64,000 nucleotides of DNA, from the NCBI RefSeq assembly GCF_001667375.1, contig NZ_LZIN01000075.1, positions 124,001-188,000 of the forward strand. The letters run 5' to 3'. This stretch comes from Mycolicibacter sinensis (GTDB taxonomy: Bacteria > Actinomycetota > Actinomycetes > Mycobacteriales > Mycobacteriaceae). Positions 47,422 through 56,026 of this stretch are shown here, piece after piece. Below the pieces are notes generated by a model. It was not told the origin of the DNA. It ran no database searches and saw only the letters and a program-made list of their open reading frames with translations. The translations under genes were made by a program, and so were the position numbers. Numbering within the stretch: position 1 is the first letter of the stretch; every line of letters starts with the position of its first letter.

Positions 47422-48675
47422 ATGACGATCCTTCACGCGTCTGAGCAACACGAAGCCCGCATCCTCGAACGGGTCGGTCTGATCGCCGTCGCATGCGTCG
47501 TCATCGCGTCCACTGTCTATGCGACATTCAAACCGTCGGGAGGCAGTGCGGCGGAGACCCTTGCCGTGGTCATCGAAGCCCCGTACGTCGGACAGGGGGT
47601 GCAGGCCGAGACGCCCGTCATCATGCACGGCGTCAAGGTCGGCGAGGTTACGTCCATCGCCAGCATCGCCGGCGGCGGAGTCCGGATGGAAGCCGCTCTG
47701 CAATCGGGCCCCACGCGCGGGCTGACCGATACCATGCAGATTGACTACCGCGCGGCGAACTACTTTGGCATCACCGGTATCAACCTGACGCCCGGCGAAG
47801 GCGGCCGGCCATTGCGCAGCGGCATGCAGCTGGACATCACCCCGGAGGGCAACTTCAGCCTGCAGGCGCTGCTGTACCGCTTGGGTGCGCTGACCAACGG
47901 GGTCTTCGACGAGCGCCTGATCCGGGTATTCGAACGGGCCACGCGATATGTCGATGGGCTCAACCCATTGTTGGAGACCGCGCTGATTGTGGGTAGTGCC
48001 TTGGCGAAGGTGCAAACCGTCAGTACTGCTCAGTTGCTGGAGAATACAGCTGGGATCAGCAGCGCTTTGCCTTCGGTCATCGATGCCGCTACGAGTTCGG
48101 CCGACGTCATGATCAATACCTATTACGGAACCGGCCACAACCCCGAGACTTCGCAGCGCATCAAGGAGAAGTCGAAGTATTACAAGATCGTGGACGACAA
48201 GCAGAAGCAGCGATACGACGCCAGTGATCGATTCTGGCTGGCTAATCGGGACAATGACGTGTTCTTCGATCGGCAGGTTGTGCCGCTGATGGACAAGGCC
48301 CGTACCGACCTGTTCGGCAAGATCGGCAAGTTGGAGTCCTCGCACGTCGATGACCTGTTCCCGCTGGTCGAGAGCATCCGCGGGTTGGTCGATACGGTGC
48401 CGGAGATCTTCAGCCCGGAGGACTTCGCCGAGACGGTGATGGATCTGCGCGGACGGTTCGAGCGCATCTATGGCAGCTCGCCTGACCAGCACTCGCTGCA
48501 GGTGCGGATCGTGCTGGATCGACTCCCCGGTATTGCGGCACCGCTCGGATATGGACCGGGGGAGCCCGGGTCCGCTCAACCCCCTCCGCTGCTGGTGCCG
48601 GCTCCGAGCGAGGCCCAGCCCAGCGAGCCGTTACCAGCTGAGCAGCACCCCGCACGGACTGGACAGCCGTCATGA
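47422..48675 (+). CDS. mceA: MceA, substrate-binding subunit
   Basis: The 417-residue protein has an N-terminal membrane anchor (about 17-38), an MCE/MlaD domain (VIEAPYVGQGVQAETPVIMH, GVKVGEVTSI) and a helical MCE-C domain. It ends with a Pro-rich, probably disordered tail (PPPLLVPAPSE). MCE subunits form the hexameric shaft that carries hydrophobic substrates through the cell wall. The N-terminal MCE domain departs from canonical Mce1A/Mce4A, so the substrate class cannot be assigned. Its stop overlaps mceB (ATGA). Confidence 0.88.
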   Translation: MTILHASEQHEARILERVGLIAVACVVIASTVYATFKPSGGSAAETLAVVIEAPYVGQGVQAETPVIMHGVKVGEVTSIASIAGGGVRMEAALQSGPTRGLTDTMQIDYRAANYFGITGINLTPGEGGRPLRSGMQLDITPEGNFSLQALLYRLGALTNGVFDERLIRVFERATRYVDGLNPLLETALIVGSALAKVQTVSTAQLLENTAGISSALPSVIDAATSSADVMINTYYGTGHNPETSQRIKEKSKYYKIVDDKQKQRYDASDRFWLANRDNDVFFDRQVVPLMDKARTDLFGKIGKLESSHVDDLFPLVESIRGLVDTVPEIFSPEDFAETVMDLRGRFERIYGSSPDQHSLQVRIVLDRLPGIAAPLGYGPGEPGSAQPPPLLVPAPSEAQPSEPLPAEQHPARTGQPS

Positions 48676-49679
48676 AGCCGATCTCCGCACTGTGGCGATT
48701 TGCCCTGGTCAGCGTCCTCAGCGTGCTGCTGCTGGTCATCATCGCCAATGCCATCCGGCAACCGGTGCAAGCGCCGACATCCACCTACCACGCGGCGTTT
48801 ACCGACGTATCCGGGTTGGCCGACGGCGCCGACGTACGGGTCCGTGGCGTCCGCGTCGGCAAGGTGGACAGCATCGACCTGCAGCGCAACGACGACGGGA
48901 GTAGCGTCGCCGAGCTGACCTTCACGCTGGACAACCGCTTCACCATCGTGCCCGGCACCCGTCTGGCGGTGAAGTACCAGGCGCTAACCGGCTTGCGTTA
49001 CGTCGACGTCCAGAATCCTGCCGAAGGCGACCTCCTCGGCGCCACGAAGGTGACCGATGTGCCGACCGAGATGACCCAGCCGTCGTTTGACATCACGGTC
49101 TTATTCAACGGTCTGCAACCGGTGCTGGCCGCTTTGAGTCCTGAAGAGATCAACACTTTCACCGACAACACCGTCGCCTTCCTGCAGGGTGACGACGGCG
49201 GCCTGGAGCCGATGCTGGAGAGCATCCACAAGCTGACCCGGTTCGTCGCCAACCGGCAGGACGTCGTGGCTACGCTGGTGCACAACCTCAACACCCTGGC
49301 CGACGGCGTCAAGGGGCGCTCGGAGTATCTGGCACAGATGCTCGACGAGATCGAACTACCCATCAACCAAGCGGTTTCGATGGCCGACGAATTCCGCAAG
49401 TCGCAGATCGCCGGTCAAGACTTCAACGACACGGTTATCCGCCTGTTGGCCGCCTTGGGCCTGCGGCCCGGCATGGAGCCCTCGAGGGCATTGGATCAGG
49501 CGTTAACCAACACCTATGACGCCATCGAGGCATTCAAGCGGACGCCGGTGATCTGGGAGAACATTCCTCCGCCACCCGAGAACGGCGGACCGGTGCCGTG
49601 CTCGAAGGGACGCCCCCAACTTCCCGAGGCAGTCGACGTTCTGCTCAATGGACAACGGATAGTGCTATGCAAGAAGTGA
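48672..49679 (+). CDS. mceB: MceB
   Basis: A 335-residue MCE-family protein with a single N-terminal anchor (FALVSVLSVLLLVIIANAI), MCE domain (FTDVSGLADGADVRVRGVRV, VGKVDSIDL) and helical remainder. It ends with a Cys pair (VPCSKG and IVLCKK), as many MceB proteins do. The start overlaps mceA by 4 bases and the end overlaps mceC by 13. Confidence 0.9.
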   Translation: MKPISALWRFALVSVLSVLLLVIIANAIRQPVQAPTSTYHAAFTDVSGLADGADVRVRGVRVGKVDSIDLQRNDDGSSVAELTFTLDNRFTIVPGTRLAVKYQALTGLRYVDVQNPAEGDLLGATKVTDVPTEMTQPSFDITVLFNGLQPVLAALSPEEINTFTDNTVAFLQGDDGGLEPMLESIHKLTRFVANRQDVVATLVHNLNTLADGVKGRSEYLAQMLDEIELPINQAVSMADEFRKSQIAGQDFNDTVIRLLAALGLRPGMEPSRALDQALTNTYDAIEAFKRTPVIWENIPPPPENGGPVPCSKGRPQLPEAVDVLLNGQRIVLCKK

Positions 49680-50641
49680 GTTCGATACGAGCCCAGCGGT
49701 TCTGGGGTATTGCGGCGTTGGCTTTGATCACCGCCATCGGTGTGGTGACGGCGATGCTCTACATCAAGCCGCCGGGTGAGACCCTATTCTCCTTCTACAC
49801 AGATGATGCCGCCTCGCTGCGCGTCGGAGATACCGTGCGGGTAGCCGGCGTCGTGGTGGGCACGGTCAAAGACTTGGCCCTCGAAACCGATCAGATCCGG
49901 GTGCGGGCCAGCGTCAACAAGAAGGCCTTCGTCGGTGATCAGTCGCAGATCCAGGTCCGGATGCTCACCGTCGTCGGCGGCTACTACGTCACCGTTATTC
50001 CGATGGGACGTAAACCTCTGGGCAGCAAACCGATTCCCAAAGAGCGTGTCACCATGCCCTATAACCTGATGCAGATCCTGACCGACTCCACCAAGATCAC
50101 CGAAGGCGTGTCGACCCGTCCGATCAAGGAGTCCATCGATCAACTACAGACCGCACTGACCGGGACCAACACCCAGACCGTCGGTGCGATTCTGGACGCA
50201 GGCAACAGCGTGGTCGATACATTGACTCGGCAGCGCGGCCAGATCACCAAAATCCTGGATCTGTCCGACGAATACATCGATCGGCTAGCCAAATACAGCG
50301 GCAAGATGGAGGAATACCTGCGCCGCATCTCGATCCTGGAGCAGACACTGGTCCTGTACGGCAAGGCATTCAGCGATGGACTGACCCGGTTGGGCGGTGT
50401 CGGCTGGATCCTGAGTCCGCTGCTCGATGATTACTTCGCACACCGCGACGACTTCCTGGATCGGATCCGCAATATACTAGGCGATTTTCGCACCATCGAG
50501 GTGCGTCATGGTGCGGCCGTCCGCTGGTTGCAGCGTATCCACGATCGGATGGAAGTGGCGCTGGACAAGCAGAACAACTTTACCCGGCCCGAGCTGCTGG
50601 CCACCGATATCTGCATTCCGGTTCATGGGAGCCCGTGCTGA
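49667..50641 (+). CDS. mceC: MceC
   Basis: The ATG at 49667, inside the end of mceB, gives 324 residues; a longer frame to 49598 lies within mceB. N-terminal anchor (WGIAALALITAIGVVTAMLY), MCE domain (FYTDDAASLRVGDTVRVAGV, VVGTVKDLALE) and helical tail ending HGSPC. The family usually has a longer Pro-rich C-terminus; here it is short. Confidence 0.87.
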   Translation: MQEVSSIRAQRFWGIAALALITAIGVVTAMLYIKPPGETLFSFYTDDAASLRVGDTVRVAGVVVGTVKDLALETDQIRVRASVNKKAFVGDQSQIQVRMLTVVGGYYVTVIPMGRKPLGSKPIPKERVTMPYNLMQILTDSTKITEGVSTRPIKESIDQLQTALTGTNTQTVGAILDAGNSVVDTLTRQRGQITKILDLSDEYIDRLAKYSGKMEEYLRRISILEQTLVLYGKAFSDGLTRLGGVGWILSPLLDDYFAHRDDFLDRIRNILGDFRTIEVRHGAAVRWLQRIHDRMEVALDKQNNFTRPELLATDICIPVHGSPC

Positions 50642-51744
50642 TGATGACTGCTTCTCACCTCCCCCTGCGGATCCTCGGCGGCTTTGCGGCAGTGGCGGTT
50701 GCGCTGAGTGCTACTTCTTGTGTCGGACGGGCCGATGCGCAACAAACGGCGGTGACCCAGCAATTCTGTGCGCATATGTCCGACAGCATTGGGTTGTACG
50801 TCGGTAACTGGGTGACCCAGATGGGGTACAAGATCGGTACCATCGACCGCATTACCCCAGGCAGCACCGATGTCAAGATTGACTTCACGATCACCGAAAA
50901 CCGTCCGCTACCAAGCGATGTCAAGGCGGTTACCCGATCGACGTCGATCCTGGCCGACCGCTCCCTGGAACTGGTCGGCAACTATCAGTCGGGTCCGCTA
51001 CTGCAGCCGGGCAACTGCATCGTCCGTGAGCGAACGATGACCCCATTGAGCATCTCCCAGGTGATCGGTTCGGCGACCAATTTCGTCAACGGCATCAGCC
51101 CCGCAGGCTCGGACAACCTCAAGGATGCGCTGCGCGGTTTCGACGAGTCAGCCAAGGACAACGGGCCCAAGCTGAACCGTCTGCTGACCAACGCTTCGGC
51201 GCTGCTGGACAGCCCCGACCAGGCCATCGCCGACATCGGTCAGATCGTCCGCAATGTCACCGAGCTGACCTCGATGTTGGAGCGAAACCGCTCTCCAGCC
51301 AAGGAGATCTTGCTTGACACTCCGGTGGTTGCTCCGGAGCTGGTCAAGGCTGTGGGTGGGGTCGATGGATTGGCCAGCGTGATTCATCCGATGGTCGGGG
51401 TGGTAGTCGATATCGAGACTCAACTCGGCGACGACATCCAGCTGACCCTGGACATCGTGTCGGATTCCATCCGCCACCTGAGCCCGCATTACAAAGGCAT
51501 TGTCAATTTACTGAATCCGGTGCCGCGCTTCATCAATACGTTCTCCTACGAGCTGAACAACAAGCAGTTCAACACCCTACGTTGGCGACCACCGATTTAC
51601 CGGGTACACACCCCGGACGGTTTGGTGACTTGCGGAATGATGAATCAGTCGATGCCGGGCAGCTGTGCCGATGTCAATGGACAGCCCTATGCGGTAGACG
51701 TCGCCCTTCTGCAATACGTACTGCTGGAGGCCTCCCGCCGATGA
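50641..51744 (+). CDS. mceD: MceD, with possible lipobox
   Basis: The ATG at 50641 overlaps the mceC stop by one base and gives 367 residues (in-frame ATG at 50644 also possible). The N-terminal hydrophobic segment ends ALSATSCVG, a lipobox-like sequence, followed by a mature N-terminus with FCAHMSDSIGLYVGNWVTQM and the MCE core. MceE, not MceD, is normally the lipoprotein of mce operons, so this operon may encode two. Helices follow to a C-terminus with CGMMNQSMPGSC. Confidence 0.85.
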   Translation: MMTASHLPLRILGGFAAVAVALSATSCVGRADAQQTAVTQQFCAHMSDSIGLYVGNWVTQMGYKIGTIDRITPGSTDVKIDFTITENRPLPSDVKAVTRSTSILADRSLELVGNYQSGPLLQPGNCIVRERTMTPLSISQVIGSATNFVNGISPAGSDNLKDALRGFDESAKDNGPKLNRLLTNASALLDSPDQAIADIGQIVRNVTELTSMLERNRSPAKEILLDTPVVAPELVKAVGGVDGLASVIHPMVGVVVDIETQLGDDIQLTLDIVSDSIRHLSPHYKGIVNLLNPVPRFINTFSYELNNKQFNTLRWRPPIYRVHTPDGLVTCGMMNQSMPGSCADVNGQPYAVDVALLQYVLLEASRR

Positions 51745-52751
51745 AGCATCGCATTCGGTTAGCCACAGTCGCGGTCCTCAGCGGGTTGATGCTGCCGCTG
51801 TCGTCGTGCGCTGGGACGAACATTCTGAGCGTGGATTCGCTTCCCGTGCCCGGCACCAATGCCACCGGCGGTTACGAGATTGTTCTGGAGTTCGCCAACG
51901 TGCTCAATCTGCCCGACCGCGCCAAGGTTGTGATGGATGGCACCCGGGTCGGATCGGTCCGCGACATTGCGCTGGAGGCCAGCGGTGTGGCGGTTGCCTT
52001 GCGCATCGACGATGGTGTCGTCGTACCGTCGGACATTCACGCGGTGTTGCAGCAGGCTACTGTTCTCGGGGACACCTATGTGGCATTGGAGCGCAACACC
52101 GATGCCGCGTCATCGGGGCACCAGCTCCGTCCGGGTGAACGAGTTCCCCTGTCCCAGACAACGTCTCCACCGCAATTGGAAGACACCATGGCCAGCATGG
52201 CTAACTTTGTCGGTAGCGGGTCGATCCAGCGAGCACAGGACACGGTGATCAAGATCAACAGGATCACCCCGCCGCGTCCTGAGATCCGTGCGATGGCCGC
52301 CCGGGTGGCCACCGACCTCGATGACCTAGCAGACAACATCGACGATGTCGACCTGTGGCTGGACGGCTTCGCCAAGTCGGCAGCTCTGATGGCCGAGAAC
52401 ACCAGTAACTTCGAAACATGGTTCACCCCATTAGGCGTCAAAAGTTTCGCGCATTTCTTCGTGCTCACGCACTTCATGGCACCACTCATGCCCACAATCG
52501 GCAGCATCTACTACAACGGCTACTGGTTAGTGCCGACGCTGGCCTCGGCCGTCGCCGCGGTGTCGGCGATGCAAAAAGGCAAGTGGGTCTTTGAGGAAGA
52601 GGTGCACAAGTGGGAGCGTCTGGTCAACGACCAGATCCTGCCGAACGAGAAATACCCGGCCATCAACATCACCTCGGTTGTCGACACGGACGGCCGTGAT
52701 CTGACCAACAACCTCCAGGACGTGCTGCGCATGATCGGAGCGATGCAATGA
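51741..52751 (+). CDS. mceE: MceE lipoprotein
   Basis: The ATG at 51741 overlaps the mceD stop by 4 bases and gives 336 residues. The signal sequence with lipobox LPLSSCAG marks it as the Lpr-type lipoprotein subunit. The MCE domain has VLEFANVLNLPDRAKVVMDG and TRVGSVRDIALE, then helical segments. The stop overlaps mceF by 4 bases. Confidence 0.92.
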   Translation: MKHRIRLATVAVLSGLMLPLSSCAGTNILSVDSLPVPGTNATGGYEIVLEFANVLNLPDRAKVVMDGTRVGSVRDIALEASGVAVALRIDDGVVVPSDIHAVLQQATVLGDTYVALERNTDAASSGHQLRPGERVPLSQTTSPPQLEDTMASMANFVGSGSIQRAQDTVIKINRITPPRPEIRAMAARVATDLDDLADNIDDVDLWLDGFAKSAALMAENTSNFETWFTPLGVKSFAHFFVLTHFMAPLMPTIGSIYYNGYWLVPTLASAVAAVSAMQKGKWVFEEEVHKWERLVNDQILPNEKYPAINITSVVDTDGRDLTNNLQDVLRMIGAMQ

Positions 52752-53710
52752 GGCTGAAGACTGGCGTTGCCCTTGGCTCGTTCGTCATTTTCCTGGTGAT
52801 GGTGCTGGGCTTCGTCATGTACGTCGGCTCGTTGGGCATCACAGTCCGTCCCCCCGAGCATCGGACCAACCTGTCCATGGACGTACCTGAGATCAACAAC
52901 ATCGTGGTCGAATCCAACGTGCTGTTGCGCGGCGTTCCGGTAGGCAAGGTGACCGGCATCGACACCACAACCTCTCACGCCACGATCCATTTCTATGTCG
53001 ATGGCGCACACAAGATCCCGACGGATAGCACCGTCCGGTTGGATAACTTGTCGGCACTCGGTGAGTCGTACATCGAGCTGGAGCCGCGCAGCAGCGGCGG
53101 CCCGGTGCTACGCGACGGACAAAAGATCGCGCCACGCGATGTGAGACAACCACCGTCGATCTCCGAGCTAGGTACCAGCGTGGTGCGGGTGCTCAACGAG
53201 CTCGATCCCGAACAGTTGAGCCGCGTGGTCGACGAGGCCGACGCCGGCCTACCGGACCCGGATGTAGTGTTGCCCAACCTTGCTCACTCAAGCCTGGTGC
53301 TGCGTAACACCACAGCGGATTTCCAGGGGACCGGGCAAAAGCTGCTCGGAAACCTGCAGACCCTATTGCGTAACGCGGGCTTCGTCGGACCGGCGCTGAC
53401 CGCCAGCGCACCGCCGATCAAGGACATCGGGCCCGCCATCGCCCTGCCGTGGAATGACGTGTGGATGGCCGGGCTGTTCTTGCTACCGACCGACACCCTG
53501 ACCTTCAGTGCACTGCTCGGCCGCCTTCAGAAGTTCCTCGATGACCGTGGCGCTGACCTGAAGTTCTTGGGCACCGCGACGTCGGGAAACCTGAAGTTGA
53601 TCGCGAACGCATTGCGCAACATCGACAGCACACAAATCATGAAGAACCTGCAGGCGACCGTTCCGGAAGACGGATCCATCGACCTGCATGTTGCGGTTCC
53701 GGCAGGATAG
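52748..53710 (+). CDS. mceF: MceF
   Basis: A 320-residue MCE protein with an N-terminal anchor (GVALGSFVIFLVMVLGFVMY) and MCE domain (VPEINNIVVESNVLLRGVPV, GKVTGIDT). It lacks the long disordered C-terminus of some MceF proteins, ending VPAG. It closes the six-subunit set; the Mce-associated gene follows 16 bases later. Confidence 0.9.
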   Translation: MRLKTGVALGSFVIFLVMVLGFVMYVGSLGITVRPPEHRTNLSMDVPEINNIVVESNVLLRGVPVGKVTGIDTTTSHATIHFYVDGAHKIPTDSTVRLDNLSALGESYIELEPRSSGGPVLRDGQKIAPRDVRQPPSISELGTSVVRVLNELDPEQLSRVVDEADAGLPDPDVVLPNLAHSSLVLRNTTADFQGTGQKLLGNLQTLLRNAGFVGPALTASAPPIKDIGPAIALPWNDVWMAGLFLLPTDTLTFSALLGRLQKFLDDRGADLKFLGTATSGNLKLIANALRNIDSTQIMKNLQATVPEDGSIDLHVAVPAG

Positions 53711-53726
53711 GCAAGAGGTATCGACC

Positions 53727-54404
53727 ATGCTGACCACGAGGGCCAGTACGACAGACGAGGAGGTGGGTGCCATCTCTGACCAGAACGGCGCTGCCGACCA
53801 GAACGACAGCGCCACCAGCGGGGACACCGAGACGGCCGAACCGGCAGGATCATCGGTACCGGAGCCGAAAACGGGCGTTGGTCGCCAGATTTCGGTCTCG
53901 GTACGAACCCTCGTCTCCTGGGTGCTGGCCGTGGCGGCGGTGGCGGTGATCGGCATTCTGACCTGGCTTTATCTGGGGGAGAAGGCCAAGGTGACGGCAT
54001 CGGAACAGAAGACCGCCAACGATCATCGCGCCGAGCAGATAGCCCTCGACTACGCAGTCAAGGCGGCCCGGATCGACTTCAAGGACCTGGAGAGGTGGAA
54101 GGAGAATCTCGTCGCCAACACGACCCCGGAACTGCGCGACAAGCTCACCGACGCCGGCAAGTCGATGGAGCAGCTGTTGGTCCCGCTGCAGTGGCACTCC
54201 ACAGCCACGCCGTTGGTGGCCAAGGTGCGCTCCACCGACAACGGCGCATACGTCGTCGACACCTTCGTGGGCGTGAACACCAAGACCATGCAGGCGCCCG
54301 AGGGCCTGCAGTCCACCGCGACCTACAGCGTGACCATCGACAGCAACCAAGACTGGCAGATCAGTGAAGTCGGTGGCATCGGCTCAGTGGTCGGTCAGAA
54401 GTAG
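53727..54404 (+). CDS. Mce-associated membrane protein (Mas)
   Basis: The ATG at 53727 gives 225 residues: an acidic, low-complexity N-terminus, one membrane helix (TLVSWVLAVAAVAVIGILTW, about 70-90), then an extracytoplasmic alpha+beta domain with LDYAVKAARIDFKDLERWKE and SVTIDSNQDWQISEVGG. This is the usual layout of Mas/Mam proteins encoded after mceF, which stabilise the complex. An upstream open frame is in mceF. Confidence 0.88.
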   Translation: MLTTRASTTDEEVGAISDQNGAADQNDSATSGDTETAEPAGSSVPEPKTGVGRQISVSVRTLVSWVLAVAAVAVIGILTWLYLGEKAKVTASEQKTANDHRAEQIALDYAVKAARIDFKDLERWKENLVANTTPELRDKLTDAGKSMEQLLVPLQWHSTATPLVAKVRSTDNGAYVVDTFVGVNTKTMQAPEGLQSTATYSVTIDSNQDWQISEVGGIGSVVGQK

Positions 54405-54422
54405 TAACGGCAGAGGCATCGA

Positions 54423-54968
54423 ATGTTCAACAGGCGAGGCACGCGGGCGCCGGGGTCCCGCGGGGTGACCGTCGGCGTCATGGGGGTGGCTATGGTGGCG
54501 GTGTTCTGCAGCGTACCGACGGCCTACGCGGATACTGCCGATGTACTGAAGGCGGCGCTCGATGCGGCTCGCAGCGAGGCCGGCTGTCCGCCCCTGCAGC
54601 TTGATCCCAAGCTGACTGAGATCACCGATAAGACGGCGAAGGAGGTGCACGGGTGGGTCACGCATACCGGGAGGTTTCTGCCCACCGAGGACGCGACGGT
54701 GATGGCAGTGCTGCGTAAGGCGGACTACAAGACGCTCAAGGCGCGAATGTTGTCCGGCTATGCCGACGATCAGACCGGTGGGCCGGGGAGCCACGAGGAC
54801 AAGGCCGTCAAGGCCACGGTCCTGCAAGGCCTGTCGTTCGAGGTGTTCGGCGACTGCTCGTACACCAAGTACGGCATGAGCGCGATCAGTGACGACGGCA
54901 GGCAGGGCTCACCGTCGACCCCGCCCAGAAGCTTCATCGCTACCAGCGCCATCGTGGCCAGCGGCTAG
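54423..54968 (+). CDS. Secreted CAP-like protein
   Basis: A 181-residue protein with a signal sequence (VTVGVMGVAMVAVFCSVPTA, then YA). The mature part has DAARSEAGCPPLQLDPKLTE and a second Cys in FGDCSYTKYG. The N-terminal helix pattern and paired Cys resemble secreted CAP-superfamily domains of mycobacteria, but no active-site His/Glu pattern is clear. It lies 18 bases after the Mas gene, so it is a cargo of the mce operon. Confidence 0.65.
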   Translation: MFNRRGTRAPGSRGVTVGVMGVAMVAVFCSVPTAYADTADVLKAALDAARSEAGCPPLQLDPKLTEITDKTAKEVHGWVTHTGRFLPTEDATVMAVLRKADYKTLKARMLSGYADDQTGGPGSHEDKAVKATVLQGLSFEVFGDCSYTKYGMSAISDDGRQGSPSTPPRSFIATSAIVASG

Positions 54969-55003
54969 CGCGGCGATAAACTCGGAGAAGGAGTCAGTCG
55001 AGC

Positions 55004-55804
55004 ATGCGTATGGTCGCGACATTGCGGGCCTGCGGCGTCACTGCGGCAGTCGCCGCCGTTGCCATCTTCGGGGTGTCGGCAATCGGTTCGGCCGACCCTC
55101 CGGCACTGGGTGGCCCTGCCGTCGATGCCTGCCGCCAGCTGGGGGGCAACATCCAGGCCGGCACCATATGTCATGTCAGCGCGGACACCGACGCGTATAG
55201 CATCGACATGAGATTCGGGGTCGACTACCCCGATGGGCAGGCTCTCGCCGACTACGTCCATCAACTGCATAAGACATTTGTCGCCGCGGCGGAGGCACCG
55301 GGCGCGAAGAACCTGCCGTATCAGATGTCCGTCGGTGTGGAGGACTACAAATCGGGCCAACCGTTGCGCGTGGTACCGAGCCTGGGGCAGCGGTTCCCCG
55401 GTGCGCAGGCCTACGGAGAACCGTGGCAGGGCACCGAATCCACCGTGCTGAAGATCTTCACCCGACTGGATGTCGATTCTGTCGTTCCGCGTTCGCGATA
55501 CAAAACCTTCACCTTCGCCCACAACAAGAACCGCGCGGTGGGCTTTCGCGACCTGTTTGCACCCGATTCCAAACCGCTCGAGGCGATCTACCCCTATGCA
55601 GCGGCAGATATAGAAGGTCAGCAACTGGCCCGGCACTACAAGCTCTCACCGAAGGACGGCCTCGACCCGGCTTTTTATCAGAACTTCGCCATCACCGATG
55701 ACGCCCTGATCATCTTCACCGATACCGGTCGCCTGGTTCCCGACGAGTCCGGAGATGTCGTGATCACCATTCCCCGCAACGGTATTCCCCCGTTGCAGAT
55801 CTGA
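55004..55804 (+). CDS. MPT64/RsiV-like secreted protein
   Basis: A 266-residue protein with a signal peptide (VTAAVAAVAIFGVSAIGSAD). The C-terminal domain is like MPT64 and DUF3298/RsiV proteins: FTFAHNKNRAVGFRDLFAP, then GLDPAFYQNFAITDDALIIF and VPRNGIPPLQI-like end. The central PGLDPxxYQNFAxTxD motif is very close to MPT64. Such proteins are exported; their molecular role is unknown. Last gene of the mce-linked run. Confidence 0.8.
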   Translation: MRMVATLRACGVTAAVAAVAIFGVSAIGSADPPALGGPAVDACRQLGGNIQAGTICHVSADTDAYSIDMRFGVDYPDGQALADYVHQLHKTFVAAAEAPGAKNLPYQMSVGVEDYKSGQPLRVVPSLGQRFPGAQAYGEPWQGTESTVLKIFTRLDVDSVVPRSRYKTFTFAHNKNRAVGFRDLFAPDSKPLEAIYPYAAADIEGQQLARHYKLSPKDGLDPAFYQNFAITDDALIIFTDTGRLVPDESGDVVITIPRNGIPPLQI

Positions 55805-56026
55805 GCAGATGGCTGCGGGGTGCCGGGCATCCCGCAGCGCCCCTCAGCGCGTGCGGGGCTTGCGTTTGTTGGTGCGCGAATCGGTATCGGCGTCGGCGTT
55901 GCCAATGTGGGTGTATGTGGCAGATCAAGCTATATAATCATAATTAACGTGATCCATTCAGTCACGCCGCCTTTCACGTGAATCGGTGAGGTAAGCACCG
56001 CACACGACGACGATGTGGGAGAACCG
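55805..56026. promoter_or_regulatory. AT-rich promoter region with palindromes upstream of the acyl-CoA ligase
   Basis: A sharp AT-rich block (about 55928-55950, CTATATAATCATAATTAACG) is flanked by GATCA (55923) and TGATC (55950). A perfect 10-bp palindrome TTCACGTGAA lies at 55973-55982. Both are good operator candidates for the ligase promoter and could be contacted by the TetR regulator encoded downstream. Neither matches the TATAACC palindrome found at 58504 and 63467. Confidence 0.4.

Noticed and set aside
46756-48579. Minus-strand frame of 607 codons antisense to yrbEB/mceA
   Set aside because: Low-complexity His/Asp/Arg-rich shadow with no family match; both sense genes are clear.
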